NCBI GenBank assembly: GCA_035701825.1
Contig: DASSRK010000145.1
Location: 37,362 to 101,361, forward strand
Length of the DNA: 64,000 bases
From: CADEED01 sp035701825
GTDB lineage: Bacteria; Pseudomonadota; Gammaproteobacteria; Steroidobacterales; Steroidobacteraceae
Reading direction: 5' to 3'
This document shows positions 54,458-62,317 of the stretch, piece by piece. Under the pieces are notes generated by a model. That model was not told the DNA's origin. It did no database searches and was given only the letters and a program-made list of their open reading frames with translations. Every line of letters begins with the position of its first letter. Position 1 is the first letter of the stretch. Made by a program: the position numbers and the translations under genes.

Positions 54458-56410
54458 TTACTGGATCACCCACCGTTGGCTCGGCCAGTTCTGCGAGCTC
54501 AGCGACTGCGAGATGATCGGCGCGTAGTACGGGTCGGTCGTGTAGTTGCCCACGGTGAGATAGCGACCGCTGGCCACGTTCCGGAACCGTACCTCCCCGG
54601 TGCCCATGACCGGCTCGATGACCCATTGCTGCCGCGTCATCAGGATGTCGCCGTTGCGCACCGTGACCACCGACTGGTCGTTGTTGGTGTTCGCGGTGAG
54701 GTACCTGCCCGACCACGAGTCGTACAGCCGGACGGTGTCACCCGACAGCTTCTCGATGACCCAGTCCTGGCTTGGATACTGGTAGTTGTTGGCCTGGGCG
54801 CGCGTTTCCGCACCCGCCACGTTGTTGGTGGTGGTCAGGTAGCGGTCGCCGAAAGTGGGCGGGCTGGTCCAGGAATTCTTCACGCGTGCGAGGTACGCGT
54901 CGTTGTACCCGTCGCGGCAGTTGCGGTAGCGGACCACGTAGTTGGAACACGTCTGGCCGCTGCCCTGGTCGGCATTGCGGCAGACGAGTCCCGTCGGGCT
55001 GAACTGCGCCAGGCGATCCGCCGGGGCGTTGACGGTCTGCACCACGCTTCCCGCCCACAACACGTCGGCACGCATGGCGATCGGATCCTTGTTGCCGCAG
55101 GCCGCGCGCGCCTCGGACCAAGCCTTCGAACGCTCCTCGTGGTCGCCGTCATCCGCGCCGTTGGTGTCCTTGTTCCAGGGCCCGACCCACTTCGCGAGTG
55201 CGGTCGGGCACTTGTAGCTGACCTGGTAGTCACTGCATTTCTGGCCACCCGGCTGGTCCGAGTTCAGGCACACCAGGCCATCGCGCAGGTTGAAACTGCG
55301 CAGCTTGTTGGGCAGGAGGCCGATGGCCGTGGTGTTGAACGGCGCATCGGTGTCCACCGCGTTCGCCTCGAGCCACGTGGGCGCGCCGCAGAACTGGGTC
55401 ACCGGGAACTTCAGCTTCGACGCCGTGAAAGTTTCCACCTCCACGCCGCCGCCGACGGGCTCGTCGAGATTGATCCAGTGCCAGGGACTGTCGTCCTGCC
55501 ACGGCTCCATGCCATTGCCCCAGAGTTCCGCGATGTCGGAGGAGATGGAGGGCAGGACCGCGGCGCCGCCGCGGGTATCGTTCGGCGGGAACAGGTTGCC
55601 GATCGGCTTGAATGAGCCTTCCGGCCAGTCCTTGGCGAGGGCGTGGCAGGAACTGCTGCAACGGCCCGTCGAGTAGTCGTTGTTGCGGTTGATCAGGTAA
55701 TTCCAGTTGCCGAGCGGGTGTGAACCCGGATCCGGATTGGTGTACTCGCGGCTGCCGACCACGAAGTAGTGCCCGTTGGCCGTGAAGTCGGCCAGCGTGT
55801 GGTGGCCGTCGTTGAGCAGGCCCATGTTCGCGAGGAATGGCGCGATGCGCTTCGAAGCGATGTAAGGCCCCTGCGAATGGCAGCGCACGCACACCAGCTG
55901 CTCGGTCGAACCCGGGGGCGAGTCCGAGAGCATCTGCTTCGTCGCCATCTGCGTGGGCTGCAGCCAGTAGTCGTTGGCGTTAGGATGCACTGCGGAGAAA
56001 TTCGTGATCGGCACGATGACCGTGGACACCGGCTTGGTCGTGTCGCTGCCGGCATCCCTGGCTGCGAAGAAGCAGGTGCCGCCGTTCACCCGGTTGTGCA
56101 CGAGTAGTTCGAGGCTCAGGAACCTGGTGTTGTTGGCATCGATGGCGTTGCCGTTGCCCCAGCGGCAGGCCGCGACCATGTCGACGTTCTGGTTGACGCG
56201 CTGGTGCACCACGAAGTCGTTGACCGAGGTCCTGGTGCCGAGCGCGAATTGCGGGCCGGAGTTGCAGTTCATCTGCCTGACCTCGCTGGCCTGGAACTGC
56301 AGCTCCGCCTGGCAGCGCTGCACGTAGGTCTGCAATTCGGTCTGCGCATGCGCGGTCACGGCGGCTGCGGACAACAGCAAGGCCGTGAAAAGGCTTCGAA
56401 TCCTTTTCAT
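54458..56410 (-). CDS. secreted protein with c-type heme motifs and a beta-trefoil lectin domain
   Basis: A 650-residue exported protein (signal ending TAHAQ). A CXXCH heme-attachment site C174-V-R-C177-H178 is clear; C251-S-S-S-C255-H256 is a CXXXCH variant. The region around both recalls cytochrome-c-domain proteins of unknown role. The C-terminal 135 residues contain three QxW-type repeats (QDWVI, QQWVI, QRWVI) with RYLT strands: a ricin-B/trefoil fold likely binding carbohydrate. Three further Cys pairs lie in between. A LacI-type operator lies upstream. Function not known; redox and sugar binding are both inferred from motifs. Confidence 0.82.
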   Translation of the reverse strand: MKRIRSLFTALLLSAAAVTAHAQTELQTYVQRCQAELQFQASEVRQMNCNSGPQFALGTRTSVNDFVVHQRVNQNVDMVAACRWGNGNAIDANNTRFLSLELLVHNRVNGGTCFFAARDAGSDTTKPVSTVIVPITNFSAVHPNANDYWLQPTQMATKQMLSDSPPGSTEQLVCVRCHSQGPYIASKRIAPFLANMGLLNDGHHTLADFTANGHYFVVGSREYTNPDPGSHPLGNWNYLINRNNDYSTGRCSSSCHALAKDWPEGSFKPIGNLFPPNDTRGGAAVLPSISSDIAELWGNGMEPWQDDSPWHWINLDEPVGGGVEVETFTASKLKFPVTQFCGAPTWLEANAVDTDAPFNTTAIGLLPNKLRSFNLRDGLVCLNSDQPGGQKCSDYQVSYKCPTALAKWVGPWNKDTNGADDGDHEERSKAWSEARAACGNKDPIAMRADVLWAGSVVQTVNAPADRLAQFSPTGLVCRNADQGSGQTCSNYVVRYRNCRDGYNDAYLARVKNSWTSPPTFGDRYLTTTNNVAGAETRAQANNYQYPSQDWVIEKLSGDTVRLYDSWSGRYLTANTNNDQSVVTVRNGDILMTRQQWVIEPVMGTGEVRFRNVASGRYLTVGNYTTDPYYAPIISQSLSSQNWPSQRWVIQ

Positions 56411-56533
56411 GAGGAAATCCCCTGTTTTTTCTCCCCTGCAGCCGGAAGTCCGAGACGACTGGCCGACACCCGCCCCGCCAAGTCCGCTGTCACGGCCTGG
56501 GCGGGGGCGAGCGACTATCTACCACAGGAAAAA

Positions 56534-56547
56534 TGCTAGCGCTACCA
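56534..56547. promoter_or_regulatory. LacI-family operator upstream of the heme/lectin gene
   Basis: TGCTAGCGCTACCA is a match to the TGNTAGCGCTANCA pattern of LacI-family sugar regulators in Xanthomonas and Caulobacter. It lies about 125 bp before the ATG at 56410, and no LacI regulator gene is in the window. Confidence 0.6.
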
Positions 56548-56706
56548 TGCGCAGCCGCAAATATGAATCGGCGCTCACGTTGACGCCGCACCCGGACCAA
56601 CGGATTCAAGGGCTTGCCATGCCGCAGGTCCGTTTCGGGCGCGTGCAAAAAAATTCGCGGGCTGGTGTGAGCCCGGGCCATCCCGCCGGGACTGCCCGGG
56701 CTCCGC

Positions 56707-57237
56707 TCAACAAACCACCGCGCCGGGCCACTCGCGCGCCGAGGCGCGCAGCGGCCGCACCAGCCAGCGATCGTTGTGCTCGTGGCCGGCCGCGCCGAGC
56801 CGCGAACCGAGGCCGCGGAAGCCATTGCGGCCGTAGAAATCCAGCGCGGGCCGCATCTGCGCGATGGTTTCCAGGTAGCAGCGCACGTAGAGGAATTGCC
56901 GCGCGGCCTTGAGGCATTGCTCGAGCAACGCTCGGCCGATGCCGCGCCGACGCGCGTCATGACGCAGGTACATGCGCTGCAGCTCGCAGGTGAGCGGGTC
57001 CGCGCCCTCGAGCGGCGCGATCCCCGCTCCGCCCACGATGTCGCCGCCCAGCACGGCGACGAAATACAGCGAACGCTGGCGCTGGTAGGTGGCGTACAGG
57101 GCATGGTCCGAAGGCTCGAGGAGCTCGACGCCGCGCTCGTGCACGCCGTACTCGGCGCGCGAGTCCGCGATGATGTCGAGCAGCGCCGGCACGTCGGCCG
57201 GCTCGATGAGTCGGATCTGAAGGCGCTTGTTGTTCAT
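56707..57237 (-). CDS. GNAT-family N-acetyltransferase
   Basis: A 176-residue acetyltransferase starting MNNKRLQIRLIEPADVPALL. The acetyl-CoA loop RHDARRRGIGRALLEQCLKAA (motif A, Q/RxxGxG/A) is at about 97-117, then FYGRNGFRGLG. Substrate unknown. The 296-bp space to the heme/lectin gene contains the LacI-type operator only. An extra 12 codons upstream are less likely. Confidence 0.9.
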   Translation of the reverse strand: MNNKRLQIRLIEPADVPALLDIIADSRAEYGVHERGVELLEPSDHALYATYQRQRSLYFVAVLGGDIVGGAGIAPLEGADPLTCELQRMYLRHDARRRGIGRALLEQCLKAARQFLYVRCYLETIAQMRPALDFYGRNGFRGLGSRLGAAGHEHNDRWLVRPLRASAREWPGAVVC

Positions 57238-57271
57238 GGGTCCTCGGGTTTCCTCCCCGGCGGACGCGAAC

Positions 57272-57297
57272 AAAAAAAACGCCTCCGCTAGGGAGGC
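57272..57297 (-). terminator. Rho-independent terminator upstream of the acetyltransferase gene
   Basis: On the minus strand GCCTCC/GGAGGC (57297-57281, 5-nt loop) is followed by eight T. It can only end a transcript coming from the right, either the SnoaL-like gene at 57479 or the micro-ORF at 57328. Confidence 0.88.
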
Positions 57298-57327
57298 TGT
57301 CTTGGTTGAGTCAACTGGAAGTTGCGC

Positions 57328-57420
57328 TCAGCCCACGGCCTCCACGTCGAGTGGATAGCACGAGTAATAGCTGTGGAAGCGGTTGAGCACGCGACGAAGG
57401 TACGTGCGTGCTCGCGACAT
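57328..57420 (-). CDS. possible 30-residue micro-protein
   Basis: ATG at 57420 to TGA at 57328 reads MSRARTYLRRVLNRFHSYYS and then CYPLDVEAVG, an amphipathic basic helix. It lies between the SnoaL-like gene and a strong terminator. TTGACA overlaps the ATG on the same strand with TACCTT 17 bp later, so a short non-coding transcript is an alternative. No clear ribosome site. Confidence 0.4.
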   Translation of the reverse strand: MSRARTYLRRVLNRFHSYYSCYPLDVEAVG

Positions 57421-57478
57421 GTCAACGCGAGATATGATCCCCCGCTCCATACCGCCGCGAGACCGGCCGAGTCGACCG

Positions 57479-57931
57479 CTACATCAATGTCGGCATCGAA
57501 ACGTGCTCGTGCGCCACCAGCCATTCACCGTCGACCTTGCGCCAGTCGCTGCTCACGCGGACCCAGTAATCGGCGCGGCCGCCGCCGGTGCGCGCGCCGG
57601 TGACGTGGCTCAGGAAATAGCTGAACGCATGCGTGTCGCTGGCCGAGACATGCAGATCCATCATCTCGAAGCTGATGCGGCCCGCCATCGTGGCGAACCA
57701 CTTCTCGAAGTTCCTGCGATAGGCGTCGGTGCCGAGCACCTCGAGCGGCGACAACACGTCGTAGGCAACGACATCGGGCGCGTAGTGCGTCATCACCTGG
57801 TCGAGGTTCTTGTTGCGGATCGCCTCGGCCAGCGTGTCGATGCGTTGATGAAGCTCGACGTCATTGTCCGGCAATGTCGGCAGGCCGCGCTGCGCGCGTA
57901 CCGAATCGCCAGGCCCGAATGCCTGAGCCAT
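57479..57931 (-). CDS. SnoaL-like (NTF2-fold) protein, copy 1
   Basis: A 150-residue protein of the nuclear-transport-factor-2 fold with HQRIDTLAEAIRNKNLDQVM, a cone-shaped sheet (FATMAGRISFEMMDLHVSA) and WLVAHEHVSMPT at the end. It is a paralogue of the gene at 58859. Members act as small polyketide cyclases, isomerases or stress proteins; no activity can be chosen here. Start at MAQAFGPGDS; 24 upstream codons in frame overlap the neighbour's upstream region. Confidence 0.83.
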   Translation of the reverse strand: MAQAFGPGDSVRAQRGLPTLPDNDVELHQRIDTLAEAIRNKNLDQVMTHYAPDVVAYDVLSPLEVLGTDAYRRNFEKWFATMAGRISFEMMDLHVSASDTHAFSYFLSHVTGARTGGGRADYWVRVSSDWRKVDGEWLVAHEHVSMPTLM

Positions 57932-58056
57932 GATCGAATTCCTCGTGATGCGTTGACCGCGATATTTGACGGAGCGGTGGCGGGGTTCTGTCGGTACATC
58001 CACACGCCGGCCGTCAGCGCGTGCTTTCCAACCGCGCCGTTACGTCAGACGACGCC

Positions 58057-58806
58057 TCATGCTTTTCGGGCGCGGTACCAAAGCGTGAGCGCGATACAAC
58101 ACCACGCGACGAAGAAGCCCGAGAGGCTGCCGACGGCGGCATAGAAGATCTGCGCGTCGTAATGGCCGCGCGCATGTGGCCACCAGGTGCCCAGGCCACC
58201 GGCCAGCGTCGCCGCGGCGAGTAACCACAAGGCCCCCAGTCGCGCGCGCTCGGCGATGGCGTAAGGCCGGATCCGGGACCGCGCAGGCTGGCGATGCAGG
58301 TGTTGCGCCCAGTTGTAGAGAATCACGAGCCCGACGATCGAGCTCAGGCCATGGAGCAGGTGGAACACGGGCATCCAGCTCGCGCCCGGCACGGGTTCGA
58401 GCAGCACCGGGAGGGCCCGTGTCATGAAGGTGCCGCGATGCGTGAACGAATCCCAGAGTAGATGGGTGCTCGCGCCCAGCACCACGGCAATCGCGGCACG
58501 CAAGATCAATGATGGCGTGATCGCGTCCGTATGCGCGAAGCGCGTGTGCCAACGATCGGACAGCAACGTGATCGTCGCCTTCTCCAGCACCGCGACGAAG
58601 AACAGCCAGGCCAGGAGCCCGACCGGCAGCGAGAACGTGAACAGCCCCAGGAAGCTGTGCGTGATCGGCCTGCTCAACTCGTACGAGAACACGTAGCCGA
58701 AGTCCGGCGCCATGCTGCCGATCATCAGCGCGGTCAGCGGCAGCGTGTGCCGCGTCCAGCGATCGATGGGGAGTACCGCGGCGGCGTGCGAAACCGTAAA
58801 AGGCAT
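58057..58806 (-). CDS. DUF4184 family membrane protein
   Basis: A 249-residue inner-membrane protein with seven or so helices, starting MPFTVSHAAAVLPIDRWTRH and containing GSMAPDFGYVFSYEL and STHLLWDSFTHRGTFM: the His/Asp motifs that define DUF4184. These resemble a metal-binding hydrolase of the YdjM/DUF457 superfamily, but activity is unknown. It lies between the two SnoaL-like genes on the same strand. Confidence 0.9.
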   Translation of the reverse strand: MPFTVSHAAAVLPIDRWTRHTLPLTALMIGSMAPDFGYVFSYELSRPITHSFLGLFTFSLPVGLLAWLFFVAVLEKATITLLSDRWHTRFAHTDAITPSLILRAAIAVVLGASTHLLWDSFTHRGTFMTRALPVLLEPVPGASWMPVFHLLHGLSSIVGLVILYNWAQHLHRQPARSRIRPYAIAERARLGALWLLAAATLAGGLGTWWPHARGHYDAQIFYAAVGSLSGFFVAWCCIALTLWYRARKA

Positions 58807-58858
58807 GCGCCGAGATTAGCCCGAATCGCAGGCTGGCGACGCGCCTGGCATTTACAAC

Positions 58859-59344
58859 TCAGGTCGACGGCATGGAAATGTGTTCGTGCGTGACCAGCCA
58901 TTCTCCATCGCGCCGCTCGAAGCAGGTCGTGCCACGCGCCCAGTACCCGACCGTTCCGCCGCCCGGCTTCGCGCCGACGATGAGGCTGAGGTAGTGGCAG
59001 AAGGCCGTCGAGTCACCGGGCACCACGCGCAGATTTTTCAGTTCGAAGGCTATCGGCCCCTCGAACGACGCGAACCACTGCTCGAAGTTCTGGCGGTAGT
59101 ACTCCCGGCCGCGGGCCTCGAGCGGCGGCCGTACGTCGAAGGCCACGACCTCGGGCGAGTAGAAGGTCATCAGCCGATCGATGTCTTTTTCGCGAATGGC
59201 CTGCGCCAGCGACTCGATGCGCTGATGCAGCACCGCTTCGATCGACGTCGCCGACTTGCCGTGCGGCGTCATGCTGAGGATGCGCTGCTCGGAACGCGTG
59301 TGGTCGCCAGAAGGCTGGCCCTGGGATTCGCCGGGCTGTTCCAT
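58859..59344 (-). CDS. SnoaL-like (NTF2-fold) protein, copy 2
   Basis: A 161-residue paralogue of the protein at 57479: HQRIESLAQAIREKDIDRLM, FYSPEVVAFDVRPPLEARG, FASFEGPIAFELKNL and WLVTHEHISMPS line up closely. The first 35 residues are extra. An internal ATG at 59272 is an alternative start. Function unknown. Confidence 0.85.
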   Translation of the reverse strand: MEQPGESQGQPSGDHTRSEQRILSMTPHGKSATSIEAVLHQRIESLAQAIREKDIDRLMTFYSPEVVAFDVRPPLEARGREYYRQNFEQWFASFEGPIAFELKNLRVVPGDSTAFCHYLSLIVGAKPGGGTVGYWARGTTCFERRDGEWLVTHEHISMPST

Positions 59345-59425
59345 GCGCGCACGCTAACGACACGCGTGGGCACGGGTCTGTCAGAGCAGGGTCGGGAGCG
59401 GCGTCGGTGCTGTCGTCGCGGATGG

Positions 59426-59779
59426 TTACCGGGTGGCCGCGTGCGCGTCAGTCTTCTCGCACTTGCCGACTTCGCCGTGGAAGTTGCCGGCACGGCCCCC
59501 GCTGGTGTCGAAACGCCCGACGCGGCCGTGGAATCGCGCGGGGACGGTGGCGTTGAACCAGCGGAACAGTGGTTTGCCGCCGAACTCGTAGTTGCAGCGG
59601 AAGCTGCAGAGCATGGCGTCGTCGGACTGGCTGTCGACCTCGGCCTCGAGGATGCCCGCGTCGGAAACCACGCAGGACAGCAGCTTGACGGGTCCGTCCG
59701 AATCCCCCGGGGGAGTGAGCGCGTCCGCATGGAACGCGGCGAGGGTGGCGAGCGCCAGCAATGCGTGTCGTCCTTTCAC
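59426..59779 (-). CDS. small secreted Cys-containing protein
   Basis: A 117-residue protein beginning with a GTG start, signal peptide (ALLALATLAAFHADA) and a beta-rich mature part with four Cys (SCVVSD, LCSFRCNYEF, KCEKTDA), probably two disulfides. No family recognised. It is divergent from the BrkB gene (91 bp between starts). Confidence 0.6.
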   Translation of the reverse strand: MKGRHALLALATLAAFHADALTPPGDSDGPVKLLSCVVSDAGILEAEVDSQSDDAMLCSFRCNYEFGGKPLFRWFNATVPARFHGRVGRFDTSGGRAGNFHGEVGKCEKTDAHAATR

Positions 59780-59869
59780 GCCACGATTGGAGCGCGGGGC
59801 GAGCCCAAGGTTCCGGCGTTGATGTTTTCTGACAGACCACCCCACCCTCGCGCGCGAGCATCGCGCCGG

Positions 59870-60772
59870 ATGCTCGCCGATACCGCAACCTCCGCACCGC
59901 GACAGCAGCGCCTCGGCTCGCCGTGGGCCATGGTCAAGGGCACGGTGAACAACTGGCTTTCCGACCAGGCCACCAGCATCAGCGCCGCGCTGGCTTTCTA
60001 CAGCGCGTTCTCGCTGGCGCCGCTGCTCGTGATCGCGGTGGCCGCGATCGGCTGGATCGTCGGCGCGCAATCGGCGGACGCATTCGTGGGACAGCAGTTG
60101 CGACTGTTGTTTGGCGCGGCGACCGCGAAGATGGTGGCCGAGGCCATGCACGCCGCGCAGAAGACCCAGGGCATCTGGGCGACGATCGTGAGCGTCGTGA
60201 CCTTGATCATCGGCGCGACGACGGTGTTCAGCGCGCTGCAAAGCGCGCTCCGCCAGGTCTGGGGAGCCGCCCTCGAGCGATCCGGCGGATGGCGCGGCTT
60301 CCTGCGCACGCGCATCGTGTCATTCGGATTCATCCTCGCCATCGGCTTCCTGCTGCTGGTGTCGCTGACGCTGACCACCGCGATCTCGGGCCTGCGCGAC
60401 TGGGTCGGTCATCGCTACGAGGGACTGGTGGCCCTGCTCGGCGTGCTGGAGTTCGTGGTCTCGACCGCGCTCGGCACCGGGCTCATCGCGCTCATGTACC
60501 GCTATCTACCCGAGGCGCGGCTGGCGTGGCGCCACGTGCTCATCGGCGCGCTGGTCACCACGCTGCTGTTCCAGGCCGGTCGCTGGGCCATCGGCCTGTA
60601 CCTCGGCCGCGCGACGCAGCCCAGCACGTTCGGGGCCGCGGCATCGTTCGCCGCCCTGCTGCTGTGGCTGTACTACTCGGCGCAGATTTTCCTGCTGGGC
60701 GCCGAGTTCACCGCGGTGCTCGGCGGTACGCGGGTGGAGCAGCAGGCGAAAAAGCGCAAGCCCGTCAGATGA
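59870..60772 (+). CDS. YihY/BrkB-family membrane protein
   Basis: A 300-residue inner-membrane protein with six helices (ISAALAFYSAFSLAPLLVIA, IWATIVSVVTLIIGATTVF, and others) ending in LLLWLYYSAQIFLLGAEFT, the signature of the YihY/virulence factor BrkB family. The family's role is unsettled. An upstream in-frame ATG at 59822 would add 16 basic residues. Convergent with the ThuA gene (18 bp). Confidence 0.92.
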   Translation: MLADTATSAPRQQRLGSPWAMVKGTVNNWLSDQATSISAALAFYSAFSLAPLLVIAVAAIGWIVGAQSADAFVGQQLRLLFGAATAKMVAEAMHAAQKTQGIWATIVSVVTLIIGATTVFSALQSALRQVWGAALERSGGWRGFLRTRIVSFGFILAIGFLLLVSLTLTTAISGLRDWVGHRYEGLVALLGVLEFVVSTALGTGLIALMYRYLPEARLAWRHVLIGALVTTLLFQAGRWAIGLYLGRATQPSTFGAAASFAALLLWLYYSAQIFLLGAEFTAVLGGTRVEQQAKKRKPVR

Positions 60773-60790
60773 CGCGTCGACCAGGAGCGG

Positions 60791-61567
60791 TCACTTCTCG
60801 TCGGCGGTGAACCCGTTGCCGGTGGCCGCCCAGTAAATGCCGCCGTACACGTGGTGCAGGAAGTTGGTGTCGCTCCAGGTCGCCGGCAGGTGCCCGAGCC
60901 CCGTGTAGAACGCGCGGCCGCCGTCGTACTCCTGGTACCAGGCGAGCGGGTGGAACTTGCCCATGCCCTTGCCGGACTTCGGGCCCCAGTTGGCTTCGGG
61001 CTTGTAGGTCTTCTCGTCGACGCTGAGTAGATAGTGCAGCTTGTCCGAGCGAGCGGCGTCGTACTCGTACCACTCCTCGGTCCACAGGAAGCGCTTGGCG
61101 AAGCGGTCCATGCCCGGGAAGTTGAAATCCTCCACCTTGATGGTCGCGGTCTGCACCAGCGGATGGATGTGGAACATGTGTCCCACCATCTTGTTGTACC
61201 AGGGCCAGCCGTACTCGGTGTCCGCCGCCGCGTGGATGCCGACGAACCCGCCGCCCGCCTTGATATAGCGCTCGAACGCGGCCTGCTGCTCGTCGTTGAG
61301 CACGTCGCCGGTGGTGGAGAGGAAGATCACCACCTTGTACTTCTTGAGCTCCTCGTCCTTGAAGATGCGCGTCGGGTCTTCGGACCAGAACACCTTGAAG
61401 TCGTGCAGCTCGCCGAGATGCCGCACCGACTCGACGGCCTGCAGGATCGATTCGTGATGCCAGCCCGCGGTCTTGGTGAACAGTGCCGCGCTGAATTGTT
61501 CCGCGTGGGCTGCATTGGCCAACAGGCCCAGGAGGGCCAGCAAGCCCAGACGATAGTGCTTCGACAT
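60791..61567 (-). CDS. secreted ThuA-domain protein
   Basis: A 258-residue exported protein (signal ending AANAAHA). The ThuA fold is shown by TKTAGWHHESILQAVESVRHL, VVIFLSTTGDVLNDEQQAAFERYIKAGGGFVGIHAAADTE-ordered strands and GLGHLPATWSD. ThuA-type proteins occur with glucoside 3-dehydrogenases and are implied in 3-keto-sugar metabolism. The start at MSKHYRLG gives a clean signal peptide. It is in line, 78 bp after the gluconate-dehydrogenase-subunit-3-like gene. Confidence 0.88.
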   Translation of the reverse strand: MSKHYRLGLLALLGLLANAAHAEQFSAALFTKTAGWHHESILQAVESVRHLGELHDFKVFWSEDPTRIFKDEELKKYKVVIFLSTTGDVLNDEQQAAFERYIKAGGGFVGIHAAADTEYGWPWYNKMVGHMFHIHPLVQTATIKVEDFNFPGMDRFAKRFLWTEEWYEYDAARSDKLHYLLSVDEKTYKPEANWGPKSGKGMGKFHPLAWYQEYDGGRAFYTGLGHLPATWSDTNFLHHVYGGIYWAATGNGFTADEK

Positions 61568-61645
61568 CGAGAACCCCCTCGGTGGACGCGGTGGACGCCG
61601 GAGTATAGACGCGCGAGGCTCGCGTTTGCCGTCATGCAAGGCGCT

Positions 61646-62233
61646 TCATCCGCAGGCATTGCCGGGCGGCGCGAACGCGAAGGTACCGTCCCAGCCGAGC
61701 TCCTTCATGCCGGGTTCGGTCGAGTAGTAGGTCTCCGCGACCGCACCTTTAATACGATCGAAAGCCTGCCGCGCCCGGTCATCGTCGGGCTGCGTGGAAA
61801 TCCTGGTGAGCAGCGCGTTCGCCTGCTCCGGCGTCAGCGATTTCCACGGCACGCCATGTGCCTCGCGCGCTTCGTGCTCGAAGGCGCCGAGCGCCTGCAT
61901 GGCGATCTTCTGCGTGTCGGTGGACTCCACGGCGAGCAGCCGGTCGAGGAATTCGGGCACTTTGGCGGCGCGCGAACCGGGAACGATCTGCTCGGACAGC
62001 AGCGCGAGCGTGTCGAAGGCGTGGCGATCGAGGAACAGCAGTCCCGAATCCGCGCCACCCGCGGCGGCCACGTCCGCGGTACTCGCCGCGATGGCCGCGT
62101 GATGATCGTGTGCCGCGGATGCCGTGGACGCGAGCATCGTCGCGCCAACGCCCGTCGCGAGTGACTGCAACACCGTGCGCCGATCCACGCGAAAGTGACG
62201 CAAGGGTCCGCCCGTTCCCGAAGCATTCGTCAT
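61646..62233 (-). CDS. Tat-exported dehydrogenase small subunit (gluconate 2-dehydrogenase subunit 3 family)
   Basis: A 195-residue protein with a Tat signal (DRRTVLQSLATGVGATMLAS). The mature domain has LDRHAFDTLALLSEQIVPGS and GMKELGWDGTF, as in subunit 3 of gluconate 2-dehydrogenase and the small subunit of FAD glucoside dehydrogenases, which carries the catalytic subunit out by the Tat route. It is divergent from a GMC dehydrogenase gene (84 bp apart). ThuA follows in line. Confidence 0.9.
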   Translation of the reverse strand: MTNASGTGGPLRHFRVDRRTVLQSLATGVGATMLASTASAAHDHHAAIAASTADVAAAGGADSGLLFLDRHAFDTLALLSEQIVPGSRAAKVPEFLDRLLAVESTDTQKIAMQALGAFEHEAREAHGVPWKSLTPEQANALLTRISTQPDDDRARQAFDRIKGAVAETYYSTEPGMKELGWDGTFAFAPPGNACG

Positions 62234-62317
62234 GTTGTCGCCCTTCTCGGCCGCGTTGACGCCGCAGTATAGTGCGCCACGTTGTTCATGGATTTCTGAT
62301 TTTCGCCAGGAGCGCCC

